Below are positions 26,735-35,417 of a stretch of 64,000 bases of DNA, one piece after another; position 1 is the first letter of the stretch, and each line of letters begins with the position of its first letter. A program made the position numbers and the translations under genes. The notes beneath the pieces are model-generated. The model was not told the DNA's origin and ran no database searches. It saw nothing but the letters and a program-made list of their open reading frames with translations. Source of the DNA: Ruegeria spongiae (GTDB lineage Bacteria > Pseudomonadota > Alphaproteobacteria > Rhodobacterales > Rhodobacteraceae); NCBI RefSeq assembly GCF_023502395.1, contig NZ_JAMFMB010000020.1:24925-88924 (forward strand). Direction: 5' to 3'.

Positions 26735-28009
26735 ATGAGTGTCGATTCACCGATCTCGATTTGGGAGGCTTCTGCGCAGGAGCCGGAGACGGATCAGCTT
26801 TTCGCCGGCGATGCCGCCGTGGATGTGGCGATTGTCGGGGCCGGGTATACCGGGCTCTCGACCGCGCTGCACGCGGCCGAGGCGGGCCTGTCGGCGCAGG
26901 TGATTGAGGCGCAGCAGATCGGCTATGGCGGGTCAGGGCGCAATGTCGGGCTGGTCAATGCGGGGCTGTGGCTGCCGCCGCGCCAGGTGGCCGAGTCGCT
27001 TGGACCGGGTCACGGGCCGGGTTTCGTGGAGTTGTTCAACCGGGGCCCGTCCTATGTCTTTTCACTGATCGAAAAGCACCAGATCCGTTGCGAGGTTACC
27101 CAGACCGGCACCATCCACGCCGCCCATGCGCCGAGCGGGCTGCGGGACCTGCAGGCACGCCACGCGGATTGGCAGCGTCTGGGCGAACCTGTTGAGCTGC
27201 TGTCGCGCGCCGAAATGTCCGGGCTGACAGGGACGGATGTGTTTCATGGCGGGCTGTTGGACCGGCGCGCGGGCACAATCAACCCGATGGGTTATTGTCG
27301 GGGGTTGGCACGGGCTGCGGTTGCGGCGGGTGCGCGGATCGGAACCGGCGCGCGCGCGACTGCATTGCGCCGGGATGGTGCGCACTGGATCGTCGAAACC
27401 GAAAAGGGTGTTGTGCGGGCGCGGTACGTGGTGCTGGGCACCAATGCCTATACCGACGCGTTGTGGCCCGACCTGAAGCGGGTGTTCACCAGGATCAACT
27501 ATTTCCAGCTGTCAACTGCGCCGCTGGGACCCGAGGCGGCGCATATCCTGCCGGGCAGACAGGGTTTGTGGGATACCGGGCGGATCATGTCCAGTCTGCG
27601 CCGTGACGCCGGGGGTCGGCTGCAGATTGGCAGCATGGGCAGGGTGATCGGTCGCGCCGACAAGGGCCTGTCGCACCGCTGGGCGCGCAAGCGCCTCGCG
27701 CGGCTGTTCCCGGCGCTGGCCGAGGTCATGTTCGAAGAGGCCTGGCAGGGCCAGATCGCCATGACCCCCGATCACCTGCCGCGCATTCATGAACTGGCCG
27801 AGAACCTTTACACGCCGATCGGATATAACGGGCGGGGCATCACCACCGGAACGCTCTTTGGCCGGGCGCTGGCCGATCTGATCTCCGGCAAACCGGGCAA
27901 GAAACTGCCGCTGCCGGTCACCGCGCCGAACCCGGTGAAGGGTGGTCAGGTTCTTTCGCGGGTATATGACGCGGCCTTCACCGCAAACCAGTTGATCAGG
28001 AGCGTCTGA
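26735..28009 (+). CDS. FAD-dependent amine/amino-acid oxidoreductase (DAO family)
   Basis: The 424-residue protein has the DAO-family dinucleotide motif VAIVGAGYTGLSTALHAAEAG (about 31-51) and the second motif YGGSGRNVGLVNAGLWLP. The C-terminal block YNGRGITTGTLFGRALADLISG is also conserved. Overall it resembles gamma-glutamylputrescine oxidase (PuuB/OrdL)-type enzymes. It probably oxidises a secondary or primary amine to an imine. GGAG lies ten bases upstream of the ATG. The downstream SDR and RidA genes fit with processing of the imine or carbonyl product. Confidence 0.87.
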   Translation: MSVDSPISIWEASAQEPETDQLFAGDAAVDVAIVGAGYTGLSTALHAAEAGLSAQVIEAQQIGYGGSGRNVGLVNAGLWLPPRQVAESLGPGHGPGFVELFNRGPSYVFSLIEKHQIRCEVTQTGTIHAAHAPSGLRDLQARHADWQRLGEPVELLSRAEMSGLTGTDVFHGGLLDRRAGTINPMGYCRGLARAAVAAGARIGTGARATALRRDGAHWIVETEKGVVRARYVVLGTNAYTDALWPDLKRVFTRINYFQLSTAPLGPEAAHILPGRQGLWDTGRIMSSLRRDAGGRLQIGSMGRVIGRADKGLSHRWARKRLARLFPALAEVMFEEAWQGQIAMTPDHLPRIHELAENLYTPIGYNGRGITTGTLFGRALADLISGKPGKKLPLPVTAPNPVKGGQVLSRVYDAAFTANQLIRSV

Positions 28010-28109
28010 CACGACATGAGCACATAAGAGACACGTTCCCCGCTGCGGTGGAGGATATCTCTCAGGAACAGGCCGGTGCGGCCATCGAAGACAAGGATTG
28101 AGATTGACG

Positions 28110-28853
28110 ATGACAGACAAACCCATTGCGCTCGTGACCGGTGCCGCCCAGGGCATAGGCTATGCCTGCGCCGAGGCGCTGACCGAGGATGGCTATTTTG
28201 TGATTCTGGCCGACATTCAGGACAGCGTTCATGCCGCTGCCCGGACGCTGGGCGGCGCGGGCATGATCTGCGACATGGGCGACGCGGCAGCGATTGCGGC
28301 CATGTTCGACCAGATCGAGGTCAACCATGGCCCGGTGGCCGCCCTGGTCAATAATGCGGGCATCGCTGCGCCGGGTGATTTCCTGAACTATGATCTCGAC
28401 AGTTTCGAGCGCGTGATCGATATCAACCTGCGCGGCGTCTTTCTGGCCACGCAGCGGGCGGCGAACACCATGGTCGACAAGGGAATCGAAGGCGCCATTG
28501 TCAACATGTCCTCGATCAACGCGCAGGTTGCGATCCCGGCAATCCCGGCCTATTGCGCCTCGAAGGGTGGAGTGATGCAATTGACCAAAGTGGCGGCGCT
28601 GGCGCTGGCGCAGCATAATATCCGGGTGAACGCGGTCGGCCCCGGGTCGATCGACACCGAGATGATGGCGGGCGTGAACGCCAATCCCGACGCGATGAAG
28701 ACGGTGTTGTCGCGCACACCGCTGAAACGGGCAGGGACCGCCCGCGAAATCGCCGATGTCGTCGCGTTCCTGTGCTCGAAAAAGGCCAGCTATGTGACGG
28801 GTGAGTCCATCTATGTGGATGGCGGGCGGCTTGGCCTCAACTATACCTGCTGA
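28110..28853 (+). CDS. short-chain dehydrogenase/reductase
   Basis: Classical SDR of 247 residues. The NAD(P) motif TGAAQGIG is at residues 10-17 and NNAG is near 81-84. The catalytic triad residues are Ser135, Tyr148 and Lys152 (YCASK). The end [14 protein letters not shown] is the family C-terminal block. An acidic residue after strand 2 (ADIQD) favours NAD(H). It lies between the FAD oxidoreductase and RidA genes, in the same direction, and probably reduces or oxidises a keto/hydroxy intermediate. The start at 28110 is the first ATG after a non-conserved TTG-initiated extension. Confidence 0.92.
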   Translation: MTDKPIALVTGAAQGIGYACAEALTEDGYFVILADIQDSVHAAARTLGGAGMICDMGDAAAIAAMFDQIEVNHGPVAALVNNAGIAAPGDFLNYDLDSFERVIDINLRGVFLATQRAANTMVDKGIEGAIVNMSSINAQVAIPAIPAYCASKGGVMQLTKVAALALAQHNIRVNAVGPGSIDTEMMAGVNANPDAMKTVLSRTPLKRAGTAREIADVVAFLCSKKASYVTGESIYVDGGRLGLNYTC

Positions 28854-28870
28854 CAGCGAGGGGTTCTTAC

Positions 28871-29215
28871 ATGATCGACCGCAAACATATCTCTGCCCGC
28901 ATGAGCAAGATCGTCACCCATAACAGCGTTGTCTATCTATGTGGTCAGGTCGGCGCGGGCGAGACGGTGGCCGAACAGACACGCGATTGCCTGTCCCGGA
29001 TCGACGCGCTGCTGGAGGAGGCGGGCTCGGGCCGTGAACATATCCTGCAAGCCATTGTCTGGCTGCGTGACATGGCCGATTTCGCCGAGATGAACGCGGT
29101 CTGGGATGCCTGGGTACCTGCAGGGCACGCCCCCGCGCGCGCGTGTGGCGAGGCGCGGTTGGCCCGTGACGTTCTGAAGGTTGAGATCATCGTCACTGCC
29201 GCGCTCAAGCCCTGA
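28871..29215 (+). CDS. RidA family protein (reactive imine/enamine deaminase type)
   Basis: This 114-residue protein of the YjgF/YER057c/UK114 fold has [11 protein letters not shown] near the start. The catalytic-type arginine sits in [13 protein letters not shown], and the end [14 protein letters not shown] is characteristic. GAGGGG is seven bases upstream. RidA hydrolyses enamine/imine intermediates, consistent with the upstream FAD amine oxidase and SDR. The three genes probably form one catabolic unit. Confidence 0.9.
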   Translation: MIDRKHISARMSKIVTHNSVVYLCGQVGAGETVAEQTRDCLSRIDALLEEAGSGREHILQAIVWLRDMADFAEMNAVWDAWVPAGHAPARACGEARLARDVLKVEIIVTAALKP

Positions 29216-29362
29216 TAACATCGGCGAGCTGTGCTTGCAGAACGCGGCGCAGCATAGCCGCGTGGGAGGGCAGTTCCGATTTGACCGGTTGGAATCGCGT
29301 GATAAAACTTGGCTAAGGGCGGTCCGGTGACCCGCTGACGGCCATGACAAAGCGAGGCGAGG

Positions 29363-30295
29363 ATGAGCGACGATCCCTATTCAGCGCTGGGTGTCTCAAA
29401 AGACGCCTCTGACGGCGAAATCAAGAAAGCCTATCGGCGCATCGCCAAGGAATGCCATCCGGATCTGAAACCCGGTGATGCCGAGGCGGAGGAGAGGTTC
29501 AAATCCGCCGCTGCCGCTTATGACCTGCTCAAGGATGCCGAGACACGGGCGCGGTTTGACCGGGGCGAGATCGATGCCTCGGGGCAGGAAAAGCCGCAGC
29601 AGCACTATTACCGCGACTATGCCGAGGCGGCGGGCAACCCCTATCGCTCGGGTTCCAATTTCGGCGATCAGTCGGATATGTCCGACATATTCTCGGAGTT
29701 CATGCGCGGGCGCGGGCAGGGCGGGTTCGGGCAGCGCGAGCCATACGAGTTTCACGCGCCGGGTCGCAATCGCCAGTATACCCTGCAGATATCGTTTCTG
29801 GATGCGGTCTATGGCGCCAGTCAAAAGCTGACCCTGCCCGATGGCGACCGGGTCGAGGTGAAGATCCCCGCCGGGATCACCGATGGCCAAACCATCCGGT
29901 TGCGCGGCAAGGGCGATCCGGGGATGGGCGAGGGCGCGCCGGGTGACGCCTTGGTCAGTGTCAGCGTCGCGCCCCATCCTTTGTTTCAGCGCGAGGGGGA
30001 TGACATCCGCATCAGCTTGCCGATCTCGCTGGATGAGGCGATCCTGGGCGGCAAGGTTCCCGCGCCCACGATAGACGGCAAGGTGAATGTTTCGGTTCCA
30101 CCCGGCACCAGCAGTGGCCGCACGCTGCGATTGCGGGGCAAGGGGGTCAGGAAGCGCGGCAGCTCGGATCGCGGCGATCAACTGATCGAACTGACCGTGG
30201 TGATGCCAAAAGAGATCGACAAGGATCTGAAACAGTTCATGGAGACGTGGCGCGACGCCCACAGCTATGATCCACGCGCGGGGATGCCGTCATGA
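29363..30295 (+). CDS. cbpA: DnaJ-like co-chaperone CbpA type
   Basis: The 310-residue protein has an N-terminal J-domain (1-70) with the HPD motif in ECHPDLKPG, which stimulates DnaK ATPase. A Gly/Ser-rich linker follows (about 90-130). The two C-terminal substrate-binding beta domains (ITDGQTIRLRGKGDPG and PPGTSSGRTLRLRGKGVRKRG) come next. There is no zinc-finger domain, which separates it from DnaJ. It overlaps the next gene by ATGA, as expected for cbpA-cbpM. Confidence 0.93.
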   Translation: MSDDPYSALGVSKDASDGEIKKAYRRIAKECHPDLKPGDAEAEERFKSAAAAYDLLKDAETRARFDRGEIDASGQEKPQQHYYRDYAEAAGNPYRSGSNFGDQSDMSDIFSEFMRGRGQGGFGQREPYEFHAPGRNRQYTLQISFLDAVYGASQKLTLPDGDRVEVKIPAGITDGQTIRLRGKGDPGMGEGAPGDALVSVSVAPHPLFQREGDDIRISLPISLDEAILGGKVPAPTIDGKVNVSVPPGTSSGRTLRLRGKGVRKRGSSDRGDQLIELTVVMPKEIDKDLKQFMETWRDAHSYDPRAGMPS

Positions 30296-30633
30296 GCCGC
30301 ATTTATACCGAAACCCAGCTTGTGGCGAGGATTACACGGCTCACGCCCGACCGTCTGACCGAATACCTCGCGGCCGAGATCGTGATCCCGACCCAGTCCG
30401 ATCAGGGGCTGATCTATCAGAGCCTTGATGTGGCGCGGCTGGAACTGGCCTGCGAGTTGCACGACCAATACGAGATGGAGGCGGATGCGCTGTCGATGAT
30501 GATCTCGCTCATCGACCAGATGCACGGGTTGCGGGCCGAGTTGCGCGAGGTTCTGGGCGCGGTCGAGGCGCAGCCCGACCCGGTGCGCCAAACCTTGATC
30601 GAAGCGATCGGTATGGCGCGGTTCAAGCGCTAG
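30292..30633 (+). CDS. cbpM: chaperone modulator CbpM-like protein
   Basis: This 113-residue MerR-like helical protein begins with YTETQLVARITRLTPDRLTEY and then VIPTQSDQGLIYQSLDVARL, as in CbpM. CbpM binds the J-domain of CbpA and blocks its activity. The ATGA overlap with cbpA couples their translation, which supports the assignment more than the sequence alone. Confidence 0.85.
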   Translation: MSRIYTETQLVARITRLTPDRLTEYLAAEIVIPTQSDQGLIYQSLDVARLELACELHDQYEMEADALSMMISLIDQMHGLRAELREVLGAVEAQPDPVRQTLIEAIGMARFKR

Positions 30634-30636
30634 GGA

Positions 30637-30873
30637 TCAGCCCGCGCGCTCCATCTCTTCGATCATTTTGCGGGCGCGTTTGCATTGCAGCTTGTCGCGC
30701 AGGGGGCTGTCGGGATCGACATCCTTCTGGCAGACAACGCATTTGTCAGCGCCCGAGATCGCGTTCAGCCCGCCGCAGCTGCCCTTGATCGTCTTGCCCA
30801 TCAGGATCACGCCCAGCGACATTCCGACCATGACCAGCGCCAACAGCGCAAAGGCGAGGATGAAAGTGCTCAT
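30637..30873 (-). CDS. nqrM: NqrM-like (DUF539) Na+-NQR maturation protein
   Basis: The 78-residue protein has one N-terminal membrane helix (ILAFALLALVMVGMSLGVIL) and four conserved cysteines: Cys33 (KGSCGGLN), Cys45 and Cys48 (CVVC) and Cys64 (KLQCKRA). That is the pattern of NqrM, needed for inserting the iron centre of Na+-translocating NADH:quinone reductase. It directly follows apbE, as at the end of nqr operons, but no nqrA-F genes lie in the window. It could serve an nqr or rnf complex elsewhere. Confidence 0.82.
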   Translation of the reverse strand: MSTFILAFALLALVMVGMSLGVILMGKTIKGSCGGLNAISGADKCVVCQKDVDPDSPLRDKLQCKRARKMIEEMERAG

Positions 30874-30885
30874 GATCTGTCTCCG

Positions 30886-31911
30886 TCACTGGCCGGCGAG
30901 AATCGCAGCGAAGGCGCTACTTTGCTGCACAATATAGGGCTCAACGCCGTCCTGTGCAGCCTGGCTGATGAAGAAGGCGGCAAGATTGTTCTCGTCGGCG
31001 AGTTTCAGGCCGTCTTCGGCCCCCAGGACCAACAGCGCGGTGGCCCAGGCATCGGCCATCATCGCATCATTCGCCACCACGGTGACCGACGTGGTCCGGT
31101 GGGTGATCGGATGCCCGGTGGTGGGGTCGATGATATGGGAATAGCGCACGCCGTCCTGCTCGAAGAAATTGCGGTAATCGCCCGAAGTGGCCAGGCCGCG
31201 ATCACTGACCGGGACGATCAATTCAACCGTCTGTACGTTGGCGTCAGGCCGCTCGATGCCGATGCGCCAGGTCTCGCCTTTGTCATTCTCGCCGCGTGTG
31301 ACCAGATCGCCGCCGATCTCGACCATGTAATTCTCGACCCCGAACCCGGCCAATGCCGCCGCCACCGCATCGACACCGTAGCCTTTGGCAATGGCACCCA
31401 GATTGATACCCACGGCGGCGTCGGATTTGCTGAGCGTGCCGGCGTCTTCGTCCAGAGCCAGCAACCGGTCCTGACCCACATGCGCGAGCGCTGCGGCAAT
31501 GGCGTCATCGCCGGGCACCGGGTCTTCGGGTTTGCGGGGGCCAAAGCCCCAAAGCTCGATCAGCGGTCCGAGCGTGACATCGAACCGCCCCATGCTTTGT
31601 GTGTGCACCTCGTTCGCCGCCGCCATCACGCTGGCCAATTCGGGCGAGACCGCAACGGCTTGGGTGTCGGCAGAGGCGGAAAAGACCGAAACCTCGGAGT
31701 TGGGGTCCCAGTTCGACATCTTGGCATTGATCGAGGCGAGGCTGTCGGTAACCGCCGCCGCCATCGCATCCCCATCCAGATCGGTGCCCACGGCCGTGAT
31801 GTTATAGGTGGTGCCCATGGTTTCGCCCGACAGGCGCAGAACCTCGGGGTCCTCATCGAACAGGCAGCCGGCCAGAGCGGCAGGCAGGAGCAGAGGAAAC
31901 CATCGCAGCAT
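30886..31911 (-). CDS. apbE: ApbE FAD:protein FMN transferase (lipoprotein)
   Basis: Attaches FMN to Thr/Ser of partner proteins such as NqrB, NqrC or RnfG. The 341-residue protein starts at the ATG at 31911, seven bases after GGAG. It has a lipobox ending LAGC with Cys16. Typical ApbE blocks are SGETMGTTYNITAVG, GRFDVTLGPLIELWGFG, GINLGAIAKGYGVDAVAAAL and YMVEIGGDLVTRGEN. The end region SHIIDPTTGHPITHRTTSVTVVA holds the metal-binding residues. It is 12 bases upstream of nqrM, so the two genes are co-transcribed. Its target here is unknown. Confidence 0.94.
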   Translation of the reverse strand: MLRWFPLLLPAALAGCLFDEDPEVLRLSGETMGTTYNITAVGTDLDGDAMAAAVTDSLASINAKMSNWDPNSEVSVFSASADTQAVAVSPELASVMAAANEVHTQSMGRFDVTLGPLIELWGFGPRKPEDPVPGDDAIAAALAHVGQDRLLALDEDAGTLSKSDAAVGINLGAIAKGYGVDAVAAALAGFGVENYMVEIGGDLVTRGENDKGETWRIGIERPDANVQTVELIVPVSDRGLATSGDYRNFFEQDGVRYSHIIDPTTGHPITHRTTSVTVVANDAMMADAWATALLVLGAEDGLKLADENNLAAFFISQAAQDGVEPYIVQQSSAFAAILAGQ

Positions 31912-31977
31912 GGGGAAACTCCGGTCGGATATCATGGGCGGCATATGCCAGCGGGGTCTTGCGGAGTCAAACCATGC

Positions 31978-32166
31978 TCAGACCTTGAGTGGCAGAAACC
32001 CCAGTGCCAGCAGGCCAAGCGCTGCCGGAATGCCAAACAGCCATGCGCGTCGCTGCCAACCGGGCGTCTGGTCTTTCCAGGCCAGCCGGAACCGGTGGCC
32101 GCAAACCACTACGGCAAAGACGATCAGCGCCCCGGTAACCGGTGTGAGATACAGTTCTTCGCCCAT
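31978..32166 (-). CDS. small two-helix membrane protein
   Basis: The ATG at 32166 has GGAG seven bases upstream and gives 62 residues. Two membrane helices (VTGALIVFAVVVCG and WLFGIPAALGLLALGFLPL) flank a basic, Trp-rich loop. It is read in the same direction as apbE and nqrM and may belong to the same unit. I recognise no family. Confidence 0.6.
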   Translation of the reverse strand: MGEELYLTPVTGALIVFAVVVCGHRFRLAWKDQTPGWQRRAWLFGIPAALGLLALGFLPLKV

Positions 32167-32283
32167 TTTTCCGCTCCGATGCCGCTGTTTGCCGTGCCGC
32201 GTCCAAATTCCCTCTTCCGGGATCGTCAACCCGCGCTAAAGTGACAGGTGAACAGAGTCGCATCCGCAGAAGGAATTCAGCCT

Positions 32284-32808
32284 ATGGCCCCAAGCTCTTA
32301 CCAAGCGCCCAGCCGTGGCGACAAGACCGATAAGAAGACCCACAGCCAATCGGTGGAGTCGAACCTGTCGCATTCGCTGACCACTGTGTCCAGGCTGCTG
32401 GAGGGCAAGGGTGATGCGGTGTTTTCCCTGCGCCCCAACGATACGATCAGCCATGCGGTCCAGATCCTGAAGGACAAGCATATCGGCGCGCTGGTCGTCA
32501 CCGACCAGAACGGCAAGCTGCAGGGCATCCTGTCGGAACGCGACATCGTGCGCCGCATGGCGGAGACGCCGGGCCAGACCTTGCCGCAGGAGGTCGCGGC
32601 GCTGATGACAAGCGACGTGATGACCTGCGCGCCCGATGATGCGCTGATGGACGTACTCAAACGCATGACCGAGGGGCGCTTCCGTCACATGCCGGTGATC
32701 GTGGATGACAATCTCTGTGGCATGATCACCATTGGCGATGTGGTGAATTTCCGGCTCAAGGAGCTGGAATACGAGGCGCTGCGGATGAAGCAGATGATCG
32801 TCGGCTGA
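32284..32808 (+). CDS. CBS-domain pair protein
   Basis: The protein is 174 residues with two tandem CBS motifs. The first is around DTISHAVQILKDKHIGALVV with ILSERDIVRRMAE. The second is around SDVMTCAPDDALMDVLKRM with RFRHMPVIVDDNL and MITIGDVVN. A pair forms a Bateman module that binds adenine nucleotides. AAGGA lies nine bases before the ATG at 32284. An upstream in-frame GTG is a weaker start. No catalytic domain is attached. Confidence 0.9.
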   Translation: MAPSSYQAPSRGDKTDKKTHSQSVESNLSHSLTTVSRLLEGKGDAVFSLRPNDTISHAVQILKDKHIGALVVTDQNGKLQGILSERDIVRRMAETPGQTLPQEVAALMTSDVMTCAPDDALMDVLKRMTEGRFRHMPVIVDDNLCGMITIGDVVNFRLKELEYEALRMKQMIVG

Positions 32809-32863
32809 ACCTCTGGTCCCGAGCAGGCGTGATGTTTGTTCGCGAAATTGCGCGCAAAGCCTC

Positions 32864-32892
32864 TTGCACATGGGCCAGACCTTGGCTACATC
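32864..32892 (+). promoter_or_regulatory. probable promoter of tRNA-Val
   Basis: TTGCAC (32864-32869) and TACATC (32887-32892) are separated by exactly 17 bases. The right hexamer ends ten bases before the mature tRNA start. This layout fits a stable-RNA sigma-70 promoter, although both hexamers are only partial matches to the consensus. Confidence 0.45.
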
Positions 32893-32902
32893 CGCCCGCA
32901 GC

Positions 32903-32978
<76 letters not shown>

Positions 32979-33004
32979 TCCTTTCCGACTTACAGATCAA
33001 GCAC

Positions 33005-33380
33005 TTACGCGCGGTGCACGACAGATCGCGTCAAGCGTGTTGTGTCGTCCGCTGCAGTCACGCTGTGAATTTCCTCTTCGGTCATCAGTTCCTGATATGC
33101 GGCGGCGATGGTCTGGCGCATATTCGAAATGAGTTCTGCGTCAATATCACCAATAAACTCATCCATGAATCGATCAAGGTCAATGATTTGCCCGCCAAGC
33201 TTTTCAAAGGCTGGATGCAATTTCACCAACACATCTCGTGAAAGTCCGTCCAGTTTTTCTTCGGCTTTGGTCGAAATAAGATGTTGCTCTGCGATATATG
33301 ATGCATCGGTCGCCGTAGCCGATACTCTCCGGATTCAGAAGTGCCTCGGATGCTGACTGTTTGAATTGTCCATGAGGCAT
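33005..33380 (-). pseudogene. broken hypothetical gene beside tRNA-Val
   Basis: A frame open from 33334 to a TAA at 33005 encodes convincing protein sequence, for example STKAEEKLDGLSRDVLVKLH and DRFMDEFIGDIDAELISN, but it has no start codon. In another frame just upstream, an ATG at 33380 begins MPHGQFKQSASEALLNPES. A single frameshift near 33300-33330 would join the two into one gene of about 125 codons. The stretch looks less GC-rich than its surroundings. A loose likeness to DUF2059 (EELMTEEEIH-type segment) is too weak to name it. Confidence 0.5.
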
Positions 33381-33494
33381 GCTAACAGGCCATTCGCGAC
33401 ATGAATGCACGCCATTCTCCAAAGAAGTTTAGAGAAGCAGGGCCATTCGCATTTGCACAGTGCTGCACTGCGCGAGCGTCTTGTATTGACGGCG

Positions 33495-33848
33495 TCAGAT
33501 CAGCTCTGTTGCGCGACCGAACAGGAATTCCCATTGCGCGCCGTCGCTCAAGGATACGGTTCCGGCGCCGGATGTCTGATCTGCGCTTCTGGACATTGAT
33601 GCGGTGCCGGTTTGGCCGTCATCGCATATAAGCGTAACCTGCAGGGTCTTGGACTGGTCTAAAGGATCGTATTCCCCATCGCACCGTGTGGAACCGTCTG
33701 AAACCTCAAGCTGCCCGTCTTGAGCAACCGCACGGATTTGAGGTGTCGCACCCTGTCCGTCTTGCGGCGAAGGGGGCGGTGCTGCGCAGCCGGCAACTGT
33801 GCAAATCAAAGCGGCCAGGGAAGCGAAACGAGCCACGGCAATCTCCAT
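33495..33848 (-). CDS. small putative lipoprotein
   Basis: The protein has 117 residues from the ATG at 33848. The N-terminus (VARFASLAALICTVAGC) is a lipoprotein signal with lipobox VAGC, so the mature protein would begin at that Cys. The rest is Ser/Asp/Gly rich and includes two cysteines (STRCDGEYD and VTLICDDGQTG) that could pair. A GTG four codons into the frame has GGAG six bases upstream and may be the true start. No family is recognised. It lies between the tRNA-linked remnant and the T6SS-associated operon. Confidence 0.65.
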   Translation of the reverse strand: MEIAVARFASLAALICTVAGCAAPPPSPQDGQGATPQIRAVAQDGQLEVSDGSTRCDGEYDPLDQSKTLQVTLICDDGQTGTASMSRSADQTSGAGTVSLSDGAQWEFLFGRATELI

Positions 33849-34004
33849 GCGGTTCAATAATGTGACCCTAACATTGCCGCCGAGCAGGGCAAGGGGCCCT
33901 TGGAGCGCAATCCAGGAAAAGTGGGATCCGGAGTTCAGAATGAATTGCGCGCCAAATCAAGCGAATAGGGCATCGCCAGTGAATCAGATCAAGTGAGCGA
34001 TGCT

Positions 34005-35417
34005 CTATTGCGCAGCGGTCGAGACAAAGAAATAGACCCATTCGCCCTTGAACTCCGGGTTCTTCGCGCGGGCTTCGGCCACCCGCGCTTTCATCCAATC
34101 CAGATAGGGTCCTGCCGGTTCCACCAGTGGGCGCGTGTCGTCATAAAGCGGCTGCGAGGCGGCGAAGGCCACGGCAATCTCCTGACCGTAAGGGGGGCCG
34201 ATGGTGATGTAGAGACCGGAATCTCCGGGGCGTTCGGCGCCCACGCGCAGGGCGGATTTCGCAGTGGCCAGCGTGAGCGGCACGCTGTCATTGGGTGACA
34301 GGTGGATGACCTGCCCCTTGGCGTCGAAATAGTCGACATAGAGATAGGCGTCATAATCCGGTGCGGTCAGATCGAGGATCAGTTGCTGGCCCTGCATGTA
34401 GCGGAATTCGCGCGCATGGGTGTCCTCGCCCACCAGCAGCGGGTTGGTGATCTGGTCGGTGGATTGCGGCAGTCCGACGCCTGCGATCCCGGTCAGCGCG
34501 CCGCATTGCGGGCGCGGCAGGATCAGCAGCGTGTCGGCCACGGCGATATCCGCGCCCATCTGCGCCCGCAGCGCTTGCAAGACGGGCGCGCGCATCCCGT
34601 CTTCGGGCACATGGCCCACCAGTTGCAACGTATTGGTCGCGGGCTCGAACTGCACCTGCATCCTGGCGCAGGGGATTTGCGCCAGGATGCCCGCGATCCC
34701 GTCGCGCAACTCTGCCGCCGAGTCGCCCGCTGCCTCGGGGGCCATGAAGCTCTGGAAGGCGGCCAGCGAGACCGGGTCGACTGGTCCCTCCCCCGACCCG
34801 CTGAACGCGAGCGCCGCCTTGGCGCGGGTCACTGTGGGTTCGGCCTGGGACAGAGCGACTGGCGTAGCCTCGGTGGCGGGCAGTGCGGTGGTGGGGGGCG
34901 TCGTTTGTGCGAGTGGTTGCGCGTCTGCTGGTCGGTTGGCCAGCGGCAGCGCCGTGATCGCGGCGGCAGTGATGGCCTTGGTCTGATCGGCAGGCCTTGA
35001 TGCCGCAATCTGCGCTGCCGGGACAGGGGTGGCCGACAGCGCTTGCGGCGCGGCAAAAGCGGGTTGAACCGTTTGCCCCTTGGTTGCGTCGGCGCTCAGA
35101 GCGAGAGAGTTTGCCTTCGTGATGCGGGTGGGTTCCGGCGTAGGTATGACGGGCTTGGCGCGCGCGCGCGGGATTGCGCCCTGGCCCAGCCGTGCGCCGC
35201 TGGCGTCTTCGGCCGCAGCGGCCTCGCTTTCCGGTGTTGCGGACCGCGCCTCGCTGCGCTCGACCCGGTAGGCCGACAGCTGCATCCGGCTTTCCGGCAC
35301 TGGTTGATCCGGCATGGTATCGGGGTCAAGCGACCAGAGCAGAATGAATCCCGCCGCAAGATGCGCCAGCAGCGAGATCGCGATGCCAGCCAGCCATATG
35401 AGCGGATTGCGCGTCAC
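34005..35417 (-). CDS. TonB-like membrane-anchored protein with DUF4384-like C-terminus
   Basis: The 470-residue protein starts with a GTG overlapping the upstream exbD stop. It has one membrane helix (WLAGIAISLLAHLAAGFILLW, about 8-30) and a long Ala/Pro-rich periplasmic linker (to about 240), like TonB. A small BON-like segment follows (IPCARMQVQFEPATNTLQLV). The C-terminal domain, about 330-470 (FRYMQGQQLILDLTAPDYDA, GQVIHLSPNDS), matches DUF4384, a domain seen in T6SS-associated and kinase-associated proteins. It is the last gene of an ExbB-ExbD-ExbD operon and is probably the element moved by that motor. Confidence 0.75.
   Translation of the reverse strand: MTRNPLIWLAGIAISLLAHLAAGFILLWSLDPDTMPDQPVPESRMQLSAYRVERSEARSATPESEAAAAEDASGARLGQGAIPRARAKPVIPTPEPTRITKANSLALSADATKGQTVQPAFAAPQALSATPVPAAQIAASRPADQTKAITAAAITALPLANRPADAQPLAQTTPPTTALPATEATPVALSQAEPTVTRAKAALAFSGSGEGPVDPVSLAAFQSFMAPEAAGDSAAELRDGIAGILAQIPCARMQVQFEPATNTLQLVGHVPEDGMRAPVLQALRAQMGADIAVADTLLILPRPQCGALTGIAGVGLPQSTDQITNPLLVGEDTHAREFRYMQGQQLILDLTAPDYDAYLYVDYFDAKGQVIHLSPNDSVPLTLATAKSALRVGAERPGDSGLYITIGPPYGQEIAVAFAASQPLYDDTRPLVEPAGPYLDWMKARVAEARAKNPEFKGEWVYFFVSTAAQ

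Noticed and set aside
30685..32244. 519-residue plus-strand frame opposite apbE
   Set aside because: It is antisense to apbE, nqrM and the small membrane gene, which all have clear motifs and ribosome sites.
33401..33631. Plus-strand small frame of 76 residues
   Set aside because: It is Arg-rich, lacks a ribosome site, and overlaps the lipoprotein gene on the other strand.
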